A stretch of 34,662 bases of DNA from an uncultured Desulfarculaceae bacterium (GCA_937908275.1 CALERA010000403.1:1-34662); one strand, 5' to 3'; shown: positions 9,063 to 16,631, counted from the stretch's first letter. Made by a program: numbers and translations. Notes: a model not told the origin generated them from the sequence alone.

Positions 9063-9980
9063 TCAACCCCGGGGGTGGTAGCGCCGGTGGACCTCGCTCA
9101 GCCGGCGGGTGTCCACGTGGGTGTAGATCTGGGTGGTGGAGACGTCGGCGTGGCCCAGCATCAGTTGCACGCTGCGCAGGTCCGCCCCGCCCAGGAGCAG
9201 GTGGGTGGCGAAGGTGTGGCGCAGGGTGTGGGGGGTCATCTCCGCCGGCAGTCCGGCCTGGCGGGCGTGGCGCTGGATCAGCTTCCAGAGGCCCATGCGG
9301 CTCAGGCTTCCGCCATTGCGGTTGAGGAAGACCTCCTCCCGGGCCCGGCCCCTGAGCAGGCGTCCCCGGGGTCCCTCCAGCCAGCGGGTCAGCCACTCCA
9401 GGGCGGTCTGGTGCACCGGCACCAGGCGCTCCTTGGCGCCCTTGCCCCGCACCACCAGGCAGCCCACCTGGAACTGCACGTCGCCCACCTCCAGCCCGAT
9501 CAGTTCGCTGACCCGCAAGCCCGCGGCGTACATCAGCTCCAGGATGGCCCGGTCCCTGAGGCCCAGGTCGGTCTCCACCTCCGGCGCGGCCAGCAGGCGG
9601 GCCACCTCCTCCGGGCTCAGGTAATAGGGCAGGCCCTCGGGCAGCTTGGGTCCCTCCAGCCGGGCCAGGGGCTCGCCGGCCACTCCGCCCCGCTCGGCCA
9701 GGAACCGGATCAGGCCCCTCAAGGCCGACAGCCGCCGGGCCCGGGTGTGGGGCGAGAGCCCCTGGCGCCCCAGGTGGGCCATGAAGCCCAGCAGGTGCAG
9801 GTCATCCACCCCGTTCCAGGCCTCCACCCCCTGGGCGGCCAGGTAGTCGGTCAGCTCGCGCAGGTCCAGGGCGTAGGCCTCCAGGGTGTTGCCGGCCAGG
9901 CCCCGCTCCGCCGCCAGGTGGGACAGATAGTCGTCCACCGCGCGGGAGAGCCCGCCGGCCGGAGGGGCGGCGGGGCTCAT
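9063..9980 (-). CDS. xerD: Tyrosine recombinase XerD
   Basis: The 305-residue protein has the two-domain form of the chromosome-dimer resolvases that act at dif with FtsK. An N-terminal SAM-like core-binding domain (10-100) is followed by the catalytic domain with all expected residues: Arg156 (GLRVSE), Lys180 (RGKGAKER), His251 and Arg254 (HTLRHTFATHLL), His277 (LGHADVSTTQ) and the nucleophile Tyr286 (IYTHV). Length and context among housekeeping genes point to the Xer role rather than to a phage integrase. The ATG at 9980 lies 27 bases after the aminopeptidase stop. XerC and XerD cannot be told apart with certainty by eye. Confidence 0.92.
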   Translation of the reverse strand: MSPAAPPAGGLSRAVDDYLSHLAAERGLAGNTLEAYALDLRELTDYLAAQGVEAWNGVDDLHLLGFMAHLGRQGLSPHTRARRLSALRGLIRFLAERGGVAGEPLARLEGPKLPEGLPYYLSPEEVARLLAAPEVETDLGLRDRAILELMYAAGLRVSELIGLEVGDVQFQVGCLVVRGKGAKERLVPVHQTALEWLTRWLEGPRGRLLRGRAREEVFLNRNGGSLSRMGLWKLIQRHARQAGLPAEMTPHTLRHTFATHLLLGGADLRSVQLMLGHADVSTTQIYTHVDTRRLSEVHRRYHPRG

Positions 9981-10007
9981 GGCCGGCGGGTCCGGCCGGA
10001 CCAGGGC

Positions 10008-11105
10008 CTACAGGTCATAGAACCGGTCCAGGCGGTTCAGGAGCCGGCAGCCGGTCTCGGTCATCACCGCCATCTGCTCCAGGCGCACCCCGCCCCAGCC
10101 GGGCAGGTAGATGCCCGGTTCGATGGTGAAGACCATGTCCGGCAGCAGGACCTGCTGCGACAGGGGGCTCAGGCTGGGCTCCTCGTGGGTCTGCAGGCCC
10201 ACCCCGTGGCCCAGGGAGTGCCCGAAGCGCTCGCCATGGCCGGCCTGGGCGATGACCTCCCGGCCCAGGGCGTCGGCCTCGCTCCCGGTCAGGCCCGGAC
10301 GGATGCCGGCCGCGGCCGTGTTCAGGGCGCTGAGCACCGCGCCATAGACCGAGGCGAAGCCCTCGGGCGCGGCGGCCAGCCCCCCGGCCACCACGGTGCG
10401 GGTGATGTCCGAGCAATAGCCGTCGAGCTTGGCCCCCACGTCCAGGATCACGGTCTCCCCGGCGGCGATGATCCGCGCGCCGGGCTCGGCGTGGGGCTCG
10501 GCCGCGTTGGGGCCGCTGGCCACGATGGGGTCGAAGGCCGGGCCGTCGGCCCCGGCCTGGTCCAGGCCGCGCAGGATCTCCCCGGCCACCTGGCGCTCGG
10601 TCTTGCCCACCAGCTCCCCGGCGATGACCTGGTCCAACACCTGCTCCATCAGGCCCAGGGCGGCGCGGATGGCCCGCACCTCCTGGCTGCCCTTCAGCAC
10701 CCGCAGGGCGGCCACCAGGTCGCTGGTGGGCTTGAGCTCCAGACCGGGCAGCTTCTCGGCCAGGCGCAGTTGCTGGGAGACCAGCAGGGCGTCGGCCTCG
10801 AAACCCAGCTTTTTCAGGCGCAGGCCCGGGGCCATGGCCGCCAGCTCCAGGGCCAGGCCCTTGCGGTAGATCACCGGGGTGAAAAAGGGGGCCTGGGCCT
10901 CGGCGCTGAGGGCGTAGCGGAAATCGGTCAGGATAATCGCGTCGTTGGCCGTGATGAGCAGCGCGCCGGAAGACTCCCCGAACTGGCCGTCGCCGGGCTG
11001 GAAGCCGGAGAGGTAGCGGCGGTTGGCCGGATGGGTGATCAGCAGGCCGTCCAGGCCCTTGGCCTTGAGCACCCGCCGCAACCGGGAAAGCTTCAACTTG
11101 GTCAT
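10008..11105 (-). CDS. M24 family Xaa-Pro aminopeptidase
   Basis: A cytoplasmic metallopeptidase that removes an N-terminal residue preceding proline. The 365-residue chain has a creatinase-type N-terminal domain (RRVLKAKGLDGLLITHPANRRYL at the start) and a pita-bread catalytic domain. The five metal ligands are present: Asp222 (ILDVG), Asp233 (CSDITRT), His296 (FGHSLGHG), Glu329 (FTIEPG) and Glu343 (RLEQM). The ATG at 11105 is preceded by GAGCGAGG. The size fits the shorter YqhT/PepQ-like bacterial enzymes rather than E. coli PepP, so I give no symbol. A good promoter lies at 11167-11195, so this gene probably heads the minus-strand run towards xerD. Confidence 0.93.
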   Translation of the reverse strand: MTKLKLSRLRRVLKAKGLDGLLITHPANRRYLSGFQPGDGQFGESSGALLITANDAIILTDFRYALSAEAQAPFFTPVIYRKGLALELAAMAPGLRLKKLGFEADALLVSQQLRLAEKLPGLELKPTSDLVAALRVLKGSQEVRAIRAALGLMEQVLDQVIAGELVGKTERQVAGEILRGLDQAGADGPAFDPIVASGPNAAEPHAEPGARIIAAGETVILDVGAKLDGYCSDITRTVVAGGLAAAPEGFASVYGAVLSALNTAAAGIRPGLTGSEADALGREVIAQAGHGERFGHSLGHGVGLQTHEEPSLSPLSQQVLLPDMVFTIEPGIYLPGWGGVRLEQMAVMTETGCRLLNRLDRFYDL

Positions 11106-11166
11106 CGCCTCGCTCTCTTTGGCCCTGGTCGGGCCGGGATTGACAATCTCTGGGCCTGCGGTTGTC

Positions 11167-11195
11167 TTTATAGCATCGCCCAAAACCCCTGGCAA
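11167..11195 (-). promoter_or_regulatory. Sigma-70 promoter of the Xaa-Pro aminopeptidase gene
   Basis: TTGCCA (11190-11195) and TATAAA (11167-11172) are separated by 17 bases on the minus strand. Each matches its consensus at five of six positions. The leader would be about 55 bases. Confidence 0.65.
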
Positions 11196-11245
11196 GGCGA
11201 GTCCCGGCGGCGCGAACGAATAAGGCCCAATAATCACAAGCCTTG

Positions 11246-11274
11246 TTGCCTTGTGGCCCCGGCTGGGGTAGAAA
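11246..11274 (+). promoter_or_regulatory. Possible promoter of the AAA+ activator gene
   Basis: TTGCCT (11246-11251) and TAGAAA (11269-11274) are 17 bases apart on the plus strand and would give a leader of about 20 bases before the ATG at 11300. The match is moderate. Confidence 0.4.
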
Positions 11275-11299
11275 GGATCGACCCCTGCACGGAGCCGCC

Positions 11300-12715
11300 A
11301 TGACCCCGCCGCCCCAGATCATTTCCGCCCTGGCCCAGGACCTGGCCCGCCGGCTGTGGCCGGCGCCGCCCCCGCCCCGGCCCGGGGTGGCCGAGGCGGC
11401 CATGGAGGCCCCGGAGCCCGAGGACCAGGCCCCCCGGCTCCAGGCCCTGGAGGACCTGGCCCGGGCGGTGGTGGAGACGGTGCTGGAGCTTTCCGGCCGC
11501 CACCTGACCCAGACCGCCCTGACCCAGGCCCTGGAAAAGGCCGCCGCCAGCCACCTGGAGCGTCTGGGCGCGGCCGCCGGTCCGGTGCGGGCCCGGCTCC
11601 TGGCCGGCCTGCCCCGCCTGCTGGACCTGCCCGAGCTGATGCGCCTGGCCGCCGCCGGCCTGACCCTGGGGCCGGCCGCCAGCCTGGCCGAGCCGGAGCC
11701 GGAGCTGGTGGTGGGACCCTCGCCGGCCTTCCGGGAGACCCTGCGCCAGTTGGAGCAGGTGGCGGGCACCGACCTGGCGGTGCTGCTATGGGGCGAGACC
11801 GGCACCGGCAAGGAGCTCCTGGCCCGGCGGCTGCACGCCCTCTCCCCGCGCCGCAATGGCCCCTTCGTGGCGGTCAACTGCGCCGGGCTGAGCAAGGGCC
11901 TGTTGGAGAGCGAGCTGTTTGGCCACGTGAAGGGGGCCTTCACCGGGGCCAATGGCCCGGGCGAGGGCTACCTGCGGGCGGCCCAGGGCGGCACCCTGTT
12001 TCTGGACGAGATCGGCGAGACCAGCCCGGAGTTCCAGGTGCGCCTGTTGCGGGTGCTGGAGGACCAGGTGGTGGTGCCGGTGGGCAGCGCCAGGGGTCAG
12101 CGGGTGGATTTCCGCCTGATCAGCGCCAGCCACCGCGACCTGGGCGCGGCAATGGAGGAGGGCCGCTTCAACTCGGCCCTGTACTACCGGGTGCGGGTGG
12201 TGCCGATCCATCTGCCCCCCCTGCGCCGCCGGCGGGAGGACCTGCCGCTGTTGATCGACCATTTCCTGGCCCAGGCCTGCCTGGCGGCCAAGCGCACCCG
12301 GGGCCTGAGCCCGGCCCTGCGCCAGCGCCTGCTGGACCACGCCTGGCCCGGCAACCTGCGGGAGCTGAAGCACCTGATCCAGCGCCTGGTGGCCCTGGCC
12401 CCGGTCTATGAGATCGGCCCCGAGGCCCTGCCCTCGGAGTTCGGCGACCCCGGGGACGACCGGGCGCGCCAGGACCTGCTGACCCGGCTGGAGGGGTTGC
12501 CCGGCCTGCCCGCCAAAAGGGCCCCGGAGCTGGCCGAGCTGCTGGCCGGCCGCCCGGAGGGCGAACTGGCCAACCGCGACGTGCGCGAGGCCCTGGGCTG
12601 CTCGGACGGCACGGCCAAGAATCTGTTGAAAACCCTGGCCGAAGCCGGCCTACTGGAAATCGTGGGAGACCGCGGCGGCCGCCGCTACCGGGTGCCGCCG
12701 CCAAGGGAGGGCTAA
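11300..12715 (+). CDS. Sigma-54 interacting AAA+ activator without sensor domain, C-terminal winged helix
   Basis: The 471-residue protein has a complete bacterial enhancer-binding AAA+ domain: Walker A GETGTGKE (165-172), the sigma-54 contact loop GAFTGA (212-217), Walker B GTLFLDEIGE (231-240) and LYYRVRVVPIHLPPLR (295-309). It should use ATP to open sigma-54 holoenzyme promoters. The N-terminal 135 residues are Ala/Leu-rich and helical and match no receiver, GAF or PAS domain that I recognise. The C-terminus lacks the usual Fis-type helix-turn-helix; instead residues 420-465 (LANRDVREALGCSDGTAKNL then LLEIVGDRGG) look like a winged helix. The ATG has GGAG eight bases upstream. Its end holds the ribosome-binding site of proC. 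Target genes are unknown. Confidence 0.88.
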   Translation: MTPPPQIISALAQDLARRLWPAPPPPRPGVAEAAMEAPEPEDQAPRLQALEDLARAVVETVLELSGRHLTQTALTQALEKAAASHLERLGAAAGPVRARLLAGLPRLLDLPELMRLAAAGLTLGPAASLAEPEPELVVGPSPAFRETLRQLEQVAGTDLAVLLWGETGTGKELLARRLHALSPRRNGPFVAVNCAGLSKGLLESELFGHVKGAFTGANGPGEGYLRAAQGGTLFLDEIGETSPEFQVRLLRVLEDQVVVPVGSARGQRVDFRLISASHRDLGAAMEEGRFNSALYYRVRVVPIHLPPLRRRREDLPLLIDHFLAQACLAAKRTRGLSPALRQRLLDHAWPGNLRELKHLIQRLVALAPVYEIGPEALPSEFGDPGDDRARQDLLTRLEGLPGLPAKRAPELAELLAGRPEGELANRDVREALGCSDGTAKNLLKTLAEAGLLEIVGDRGGRRYRVPPPREG

Positions 12716-12718
12716 GAC

Positions 12719-13528
12719 ATGGCAATCGAGGGACGCATCGCGGTGCTGGGCGGGGGCAACATGGGCTCGGCCCTGGTCAAGGGCCTGATCGCCGGCGGCA
12801 CCGCCAGCGCCGGCCAGATCGTGGTGGCCGAGAAGCTGGCCGCCCAGGCCGACAAACTGCGCCATGATCTGGGCGTGACCGTGGTGGACCAGCCGGCGGC
12901 GGTGGGCGCGGTCCAGACCCTGATCGTGGCGGTCAAGCCCCAGGACTTCGACCCCGCCGTCTCCAGCCTGGCCGGGACCCTGCGCCCCGAGGCCCTGGTC
13001 ATCAGCCTGGCCGCCGGAGTGACCCTGGGGCGCCTGGCCGGCCTGCTGCCCAACTGCCCCCACCTGGTGCGGGCCATGCCCAACACCCCGGCCCTGGTGG
13101 GCAAGGGCGTCACCGCCCTGGCCCCGGCCGCCGGCCTGCCCGAGCCCCTGCTGGAGCGCGCGAAAGCGGTCTTCGCGGCGGTGGGCCAGGTGGTGACCAC
13201 CAAGGAATCCCTGATGGACGCGGTGACCGGGCTCTCCGGCTCCGGACCGGGCTACGCCTTCCTGTTCATGGAGGCCCTGATCGACGCCGGGGTGGCGGTG
13301 GGCCTGGACCGGGCCACCGCCCGCACCCTGGCGGTGGGCACCGTGGCCGGGGCGGCGGAATTGCTGCTCCAAGGCGGCCAGCACCCGGCGGTGCTCAAGG
13401 ACATGGTCACCAGCCCGGCCGGCACCACCATCACCGGGCTCAAGGTGCTGGAGCGCGGCGGCCTGCGCGGCCTGGTCATGGACGCCGTGGCCGCGGCCAC
13501 CGCGCGCAGCCGGGAGCTGGGGGGCTGA
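12719..13528 (+). CDS. proC: Pyrroline-5-carboxylate reductase
   Basis: Catalyses the last step of proline synthesis, reducing pyrroline-5-carboxylate with NAD(P)H. The 269-residue protein starts with the Rossmann motif AVLGGGNMGSAL, continues with the conserved RAMPNTPALVGKG, and ends with the dimerisation domain containing GLSGSGPGYAFLFMEALIDAGV and MVTSPAGTT, all typical of ProC. The ATG lies three bases after the stop of the AAA+ gene, with AAGGGAGG inside that gene's end, so the two are translationally coupled. Why a sigma-54 type activator precedes proC is not clear. A GC hairpin follows the stop. Confidence 0.96.
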   Translation: MAIEGRIAVLGGGNMGSALVKGLIAGGTASAGQIVVAEKLAAQADKLRHDLGVTVVDQPAAVGAVQTLIVAVKPQDFDPAVSSLAGTLRPEALVISLAAGVTLGRLAGLLPNCPHLVRAMPNTPALVGKGVTALAPAAGLPEPLLERAKAVFAAVGQVVTTKESLMDAVTGLSGSGPGYAFLFMEALIDAGVAVGLDRATARTLAVGTVAGAAELLLQGGQHPAVLKDMVTSPAGTTITGLKVLERGGLRGLVMDAVAAATARSRELGG

Positions 13529-13532
13529 GACA

Positions 13533-13553
13533 GACCCGGGGGTGGTCCGGGTC
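13533..13553 (+). terminator. GC hairpin after proC, possible terminator
   Basis: GACCCGG (13533-13539) pairs with CCGGGTC (13547-13553) around a 7-base loop, five bases after the proC stop. No U tract follows, so it may only protect the message 3' end or act with Rho. Confidence 0.45.
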
Positions 13554-13700
13554 CACCGACCGTCCCCCGGCCAAAGCCCCGGCCCCAATGGGAATATCAC
13601 AAGTTGCACAAAACGGGCGTTGATTACCTAACCAGACGTATGCTCTAAAATATTTTCCAATTCCTCCGCCGTTTGGCCCCAAAATGTGATTTGCCCGGCG
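13554..13700. other. AT-rich intergenic region upstream of the PEP-CTERM gene
   Basis: No gene is visible. The segment from about 13600 to 13690 is much richer in A and T than its surroundings and precedes a clear promoter. It could hold upstream-element or regulator-binding sequences, but I see no inverted repeat strong enough to name an operator. Confidence 0.4.
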
Positions 13701-13729
13701 TTGCGTTTTTCCCTTGGGGACCCTAGAAT
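13701..13729 (+). promoter_or_regulatory. Sigma-70 promoter of the PEP-CTERM protein gene
   Basis: TTGCGT (13701-13706) and TAGAAT (13724-13729) are separated by 17 bases. Transcription would begin near 13736, about 28 bases before the GTG start. I looked for a sigma-54 (-24/-12) promoter, which some PEP-CTERM genes have, and found none. Confidence 0.6.
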
Positions 13730-13764
13730 TATAGTACGACTCAGTATCAAGAAGGAGGCTCGCC

Positions 13765-14526
13765 GTGTACGTCTCGACACGCAAGACAGCAAGGGTGATC
13801 GGGCTGGCGCTGCTCCTGGCGGGCCTGGTCCTGGGCCTGGCCGGTCGGGCGGCCGCCTCCTCCTTCGAGTTCGGCGGCGACAACCGGATCAAGATCCAGA
13901 GCGAGGGGCACATCGACCCCTATTACACCTCGGTCACCGGCAGCAGCTCCCCGGGCGACTCCGTGACCAGCTACAGGGTCGGCTTTGAGCGCCTGGACCT
14001 TTTCGAGGTCCTGGGGGTCAGCAAGGTCCAGGTGGGCCAGACCTATTCCGGTTTTGACTACACCTTCGGCAGCGACCTGGACTTCTGGCTCTACGACGGC
14101 AAGGTGAACCTGAACCAGCCGGCCCGCAACCAGGAGCCCTCGACCTACGAGTTCGCCGGGCGCATCCATTTGACCTCCATAACTTTTTCCAGCAATTGGG
14201 AAATCAATATCAGCGGCTACCTGAGCGACGTCACCATTGGCTCCAACGTGGCCAGCGCGGTGCTCACGGACCTGGCCCAGGCCGACCGGGTGAACCTGAG
14301 CCTGACCCTGGCCTGGAGCAGCAAGACCAGCGGCAGCTATGGCAGCTTCGTCAACGTGCTCAATTCCAGCAGCAAGTCCTCCTGGGCCTCGCTCTCCGGC
14401 AGCCTGACCGGCAGCAACATCCCCACCGCGGCGACGCCCGAGCCTTCCACGGCGCTGCTCCTGGCCGGCAGCCTGGGGGTTGGGGCCTGGCTGCGCCGCC
14501 GCCGCCCGCGTCTCCCGGCGGCCTGA
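13765..14526 (+). CDS. PEP-CTERM sorting domain exported protein
   Basis: The 253-residue protein has a signal peptide (basic TRKTAR, then a Leu/Gly/Ala hydrophobic core, probable cleavage after AAA near residue 31) and ends with a PEP-CTERM signal: Pro225-Glu226-Pro227, a short hydrophobic helix and the basic run RRRR. Such proteins are cut and anchored or released by an exosortase (EpsH family), often in strains that make exopolysaccharide. The body is rich in Ser, Asp, Gly and aromatic residues in beta-strand-like patterns and belongs to no family I recognise. The GTG start is preceded by GAAGGAGG at ideal spacing. The gene stands alone with its own promoter; no exosortase or polysaccharide gene is in this window. 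Confidence 0.9.
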   Translation: MYVSTRKTARVIGLALLLAGLVLGLAGRAAASSFEFGGDNRIKIQSEGHIDPYYTSVTGSSSPGDSVTSYRVGFERLDLFEVLGVSKVQVGQTYSGFDYTFGSDLDFWLYDGKVNLNQPARNQEPSTYEFAGRIHLTSITFSSNWEINISGYLSDVTIGSNVASAVLTDLAQADRVNLSLTLAWSSKTSGSYGSFVNVLNSSSKSSWASLSGSLTGSNIPTAATPEPSTALLLAGSLGVGAWLRRRRPRLPAA

Positions 14527-14590
14527 TCCCGGTCCGGCCCGAGTCCCTGGCGGCGGCCATCCGGCCGCCGTTGCCTATTGCCAGCCGCCT

Positions 14591-14632
14591 GAAAAACGAG
14601 ACGGGCCGCCTCCCCCCGGGAAGACGGCCCGT
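14591..14632 (-). terminator. Terminator of the selenoprotein operon
   Basis: Arms 14601-14608 and 14625-14632 (ACGGGCCG/CGGCCCGT) form an 8-bp stem. On the minus strand it is followed by CTCGTTTTTC, a U tract. It begins 27 bases after the TAG at 14659. It could also stop PEP-CTERM transcription from the other side, but no U tract lies on that side. Confidence 0.75.
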
Positions 14633-14658
14633 GACTGGTTTCAGCCGGGAGCCAAGGC

Positions 14659-16137
14659 CTACTTGGCGGCCCCCGCCTGACTATGCAACATATTTACTTC
14701 ATTCTGCAACTCGCTGATGAGATCCAGGCTCATGCGCGAGATGAAGTGGCTGACCGTGCGACAGTTCTTGTTGATGAGCAGATCGACGTTCTTGCCCTTG
14801 GCCCGGGCGGCCAGGTTGCCGGTGCTCTTGCCGGACGCGTCTTCCACGTGCCAGGCCAGGACCTTGTCGTTTTCGATCTTGTCAATCACCAGCTTGAAGT
14901 AACCATTCGGACCAACAAACACGTTGTTGGCTGCATCGAGGACGATGGGCTGGTCGTTTTCCAGCATGCCCTCGATGAACATGGAGCAGGTGCTTCAGGT
15001 GTCGGGACGGAAGATGAAGCGCTGGTCAAAGGGCCACTGGTCCGGGTTGTCCAGCCGGAAGACGTCGTAATACAGGTCCAGGCGGACCTTGTTGTCGGCG
15101 AAGACCGCGCCTTCCTTGTAGATGTTCAGCTGGACCTCGGCCCGGCCGTCAGCCGAGCGCAGCACCAACTGGTTGCGGGTCACCTCGTCCACCGGCAGGT
15201 AGGCCAGGGATTCCTGGGTCAGGGGGCCCAGGGTCTTGCTGACGGCCTGACCGGTCTTGCGGTTGGTCAGGCTGATCTTGGCCCCGTTGGGCAGCACCTC
15301 CAGGACCTTGACCTCGTAGTCGCCGCCCTTCAGGCTCTGGCCGGCGGCCAGCATGCCCTGGGCCGGGTCCTTCTCGGTCAGGGCGATCCAGTTGGCCGCG
15401 CCGGTGCCGAACTCCTTGACCTTGGTGGCCTTGGGGCCCACCTCCTCGGCGATCAGGTAGCTCTGACCGCTGATCGCCACCTGGGTGCCGTAGTACTCAA
15501 CCTGGAAATTCTGCTGGTTGACCCCGGGCAGGTAGGAGCCGGTGGACCGGCCGGTGGACTGGTTCAACACCCCGTTGGTGATGCGGCGGAACTTGGGATC
15601 GGTCTCCACCGGGAAGGCGATGCCATAGTAGTTGCCCGAGGGCTTGAGGATCTTGAAGGTGGCGTTGGCGGCCGGGAAGCCGTTGGCCCCCATCTCCACC
15701 TTGGTCAGGGCCAGGACCTTGGTGCCGTCGCCGATGGGCGCGCTGCCGTCCTTGGCGATGGTGACGTCGCGGATCACGTCCAGGCGCACGCCGTTGTCCA
15801 CGTAATGGAAGAGCTTGCCCAAGAGCAGGATCTTGTCGCCCTGCATCACGCCGGTCTTGGGGGTGCGGGTGGTGTAGTACAGTCCCGAGGGCGGGATGAT
15901 GACCTTGCCGTTGGCCACCTTGCTGCCCCGGATCACCAGGCCCTCGTTCAGGGTGATCTTGCGCAGGTAGCTGGTGGTCTCCACGTCCTTGAAGCCGGGG
16001 AAGTCGGCCACCACCGCGCAGTCCTTGGCGGGGGGCACCATCAAGGCCCGGGGCGCATCGGCCGCCAGGCACAGGGGAGCCGCCAGCAGGCCCCAAAGGG
16101 CCACGCCGGCGACCGTGGTCGTCAGTCGCGTTCGCAT
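14659..16137 (-). CDS. Predicted exported selenoprotein with UxxC motif (read through in-frame UGA)
   Basis: The ATG at 16137, preceded by GGGAG, opens a protein with a signal peptide (hydrophobic core then CLAADA near residue 26). The frame meets UGA at 14995-14997 after 380 residues, but the same frame then runs 111 sense codons to TAG at 14659. The codons from the UGA read Sec381-Ser-Thr-Cys384, a redox-type UxxC. The downstream part (GPNGYFKLVIDKIEND, then NKNCRTVSHF) has normal coding character, and its first ATG (14982) has no ribosome-binding site. The body is beta-rich, with possible repeated SLKGGDYEVKVLEVLPNGAK-like units, and matches no family I can name. If UGA only terminates, the products are a 380-residue protein (14995-16137) and a 107-residue one (14659-14982). 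A secreted thiol redox role is inferred. Confidence 0.75.
14949..14985 (-). promoter_or_regulatory. Candidate SECIS hairpins downstream of the UGA
   Basis: Two mutually exclusive hairpins lie where a bacterial SECIS should be. One pairs 14983-14985 with 14960-14962 and 14977-14982 with 14966-14971 (9 bp, 3-base bulge, loop AUCGA) with its loop 19-23 bases after the UGA. The other pairs 14961-14965 with 14949-14953 (GCUGG/CCAGC) with loop AAAACGA 35-41 bases after it. Neither is a textbook match to the E. coli fdhF loop, so the call is tentative. Confidence 0.35.
14995..14997 (-). other. In-frame UGA codon, predicted selenocysteine
   Basis: TGA in the minus-strand frame that runs from 16137 to 14659. 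The next codons are AGC ACC TGC, so insertion of selenocysteine would give U-S-T-C. The evidence and alternatives are set out under the enclosing gene. Confidence 0.7.
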
Positions 16138-16173
16138 CTGCTTACTCCCAGGTAGTTTCGCGCGTTGGCCCGC

Positions 16174-16434
16174 CTAGCAGCCCTGGTCCGGGGCGATGCG
16201 GGGCACCGCCGGCGGGGCCATGGGTTTCTGGCCGGGCTGCTCGCCCTTGGCCTCGGTCCCGGCCTGGTTGGGGCAGGGCTTCTTGGCCTCCGTGGCCGGT
16301 TGGGCCTGGGTGGCGGTCTTGGCGGGCGGTTTGTCGGCCGGGTTCTGGTCCGCGGCCACGGCCAGGCCGAGGCCCAGCCCCAGGGCCGCGCTCAGGCCCA
16401 GACCCAGCACCAATTTCCGAGTTGATGAACGCAT
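16174..16434 (-). CDS. Small exported Pro/Ala-rich protein with C-terminal Gly-Cys
   Basis: An 86-residue protein that I do not recognise. Residues 1-28 are a clear signal peptide (MRSSTRK, then a Gly/Leu/Ala core, AVAA before DQ). The mature part is rich in Pro, Ala, Lys, Gln and Glu, looks disordered, and has two cysteines, Cys54 (KKPCPNQ) and Cys86, the last residue, after Gly85. The ATG at 16434 has AAAGGAG at good spacing. It is the first gene of a two-gene unit: its TAG is 36 bases before the start of the predicted selenoprotein, and a good promoter lies about 90 bases upstream. The shared export and exposed cysteines suggest the two products may work together, for example as redox partners, but this is only inference. 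Confidence 0.75.
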   Translation of the reverse strand: MRSSTRKLVLGLGLSAALGLGLGLAVAADQNPADKPPAKTATQAQPATEAKKPCPNQAGTEAKGEQPGQKPMAPPAVPRIAPDQGC

Positions 16435-16525
16435 GAATGCTCCTTTCGCCCCCGAGTTTGACTTGGCGCCCCCCTTTGGCTCCCGTCCCGCGGGGTGGGA
16501 AACCATGATAGGTTATCCCTATTCG

Positions 16526-16554
16526 ATTCTGGCGACCCCCCCGCGACATGTCAA
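16526..16554 (-). promoter_or_regulatory. Sigma-70 promoter of the selenoprotein operon
   Basis: A perfect TTGACA (16549-16554) and CAGAAT (16526-16531) are 17 bases apart on the minus strand. Transcription would start near 16519, leaving a leader of about 85 bases. Confidence 0.65.
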
Positions 16555-16631
16555 TGATGGTTCCACCCCAATGGCCCCAAGGCCTTCGACCCAAGCCCCG
16601 GTCGGTCGTCCCTGGCCGGGCCAGGGACGGC

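Noticed and set aside
9063..9980. Phage or island integrase
   Set aside because: Length, full Xer-type motifs and a place inside a conserved housekeeping cluster indicate XerD; it is also far from the tRNA-Val junction.
6393..11303. Very long plus-strand open frame opposite the cca-like, xerD and aminopeptidase genes
   Set aside because: It is a GC-rich antisense shadow, rich in Gln, Gly, His and Val, opposite genes with intact catalytic motifs.
13554..13760. Sigma-54 promoter of the PEP-CTERM gene
   Set aside because: No GG/GC pair with the required 10-base spacing was found; the TTGCGT/TAGAAT pair explains transcription better.
14659..14982. Independent 107-residue hypothetical gene
   Set aside because: It is in frame with the preceding gene, 12 bases after its UGA, has no ribosome-binding site at its ATG, and the intervening codons create a UxxC motif; read as the end of one selenoprotein instead.
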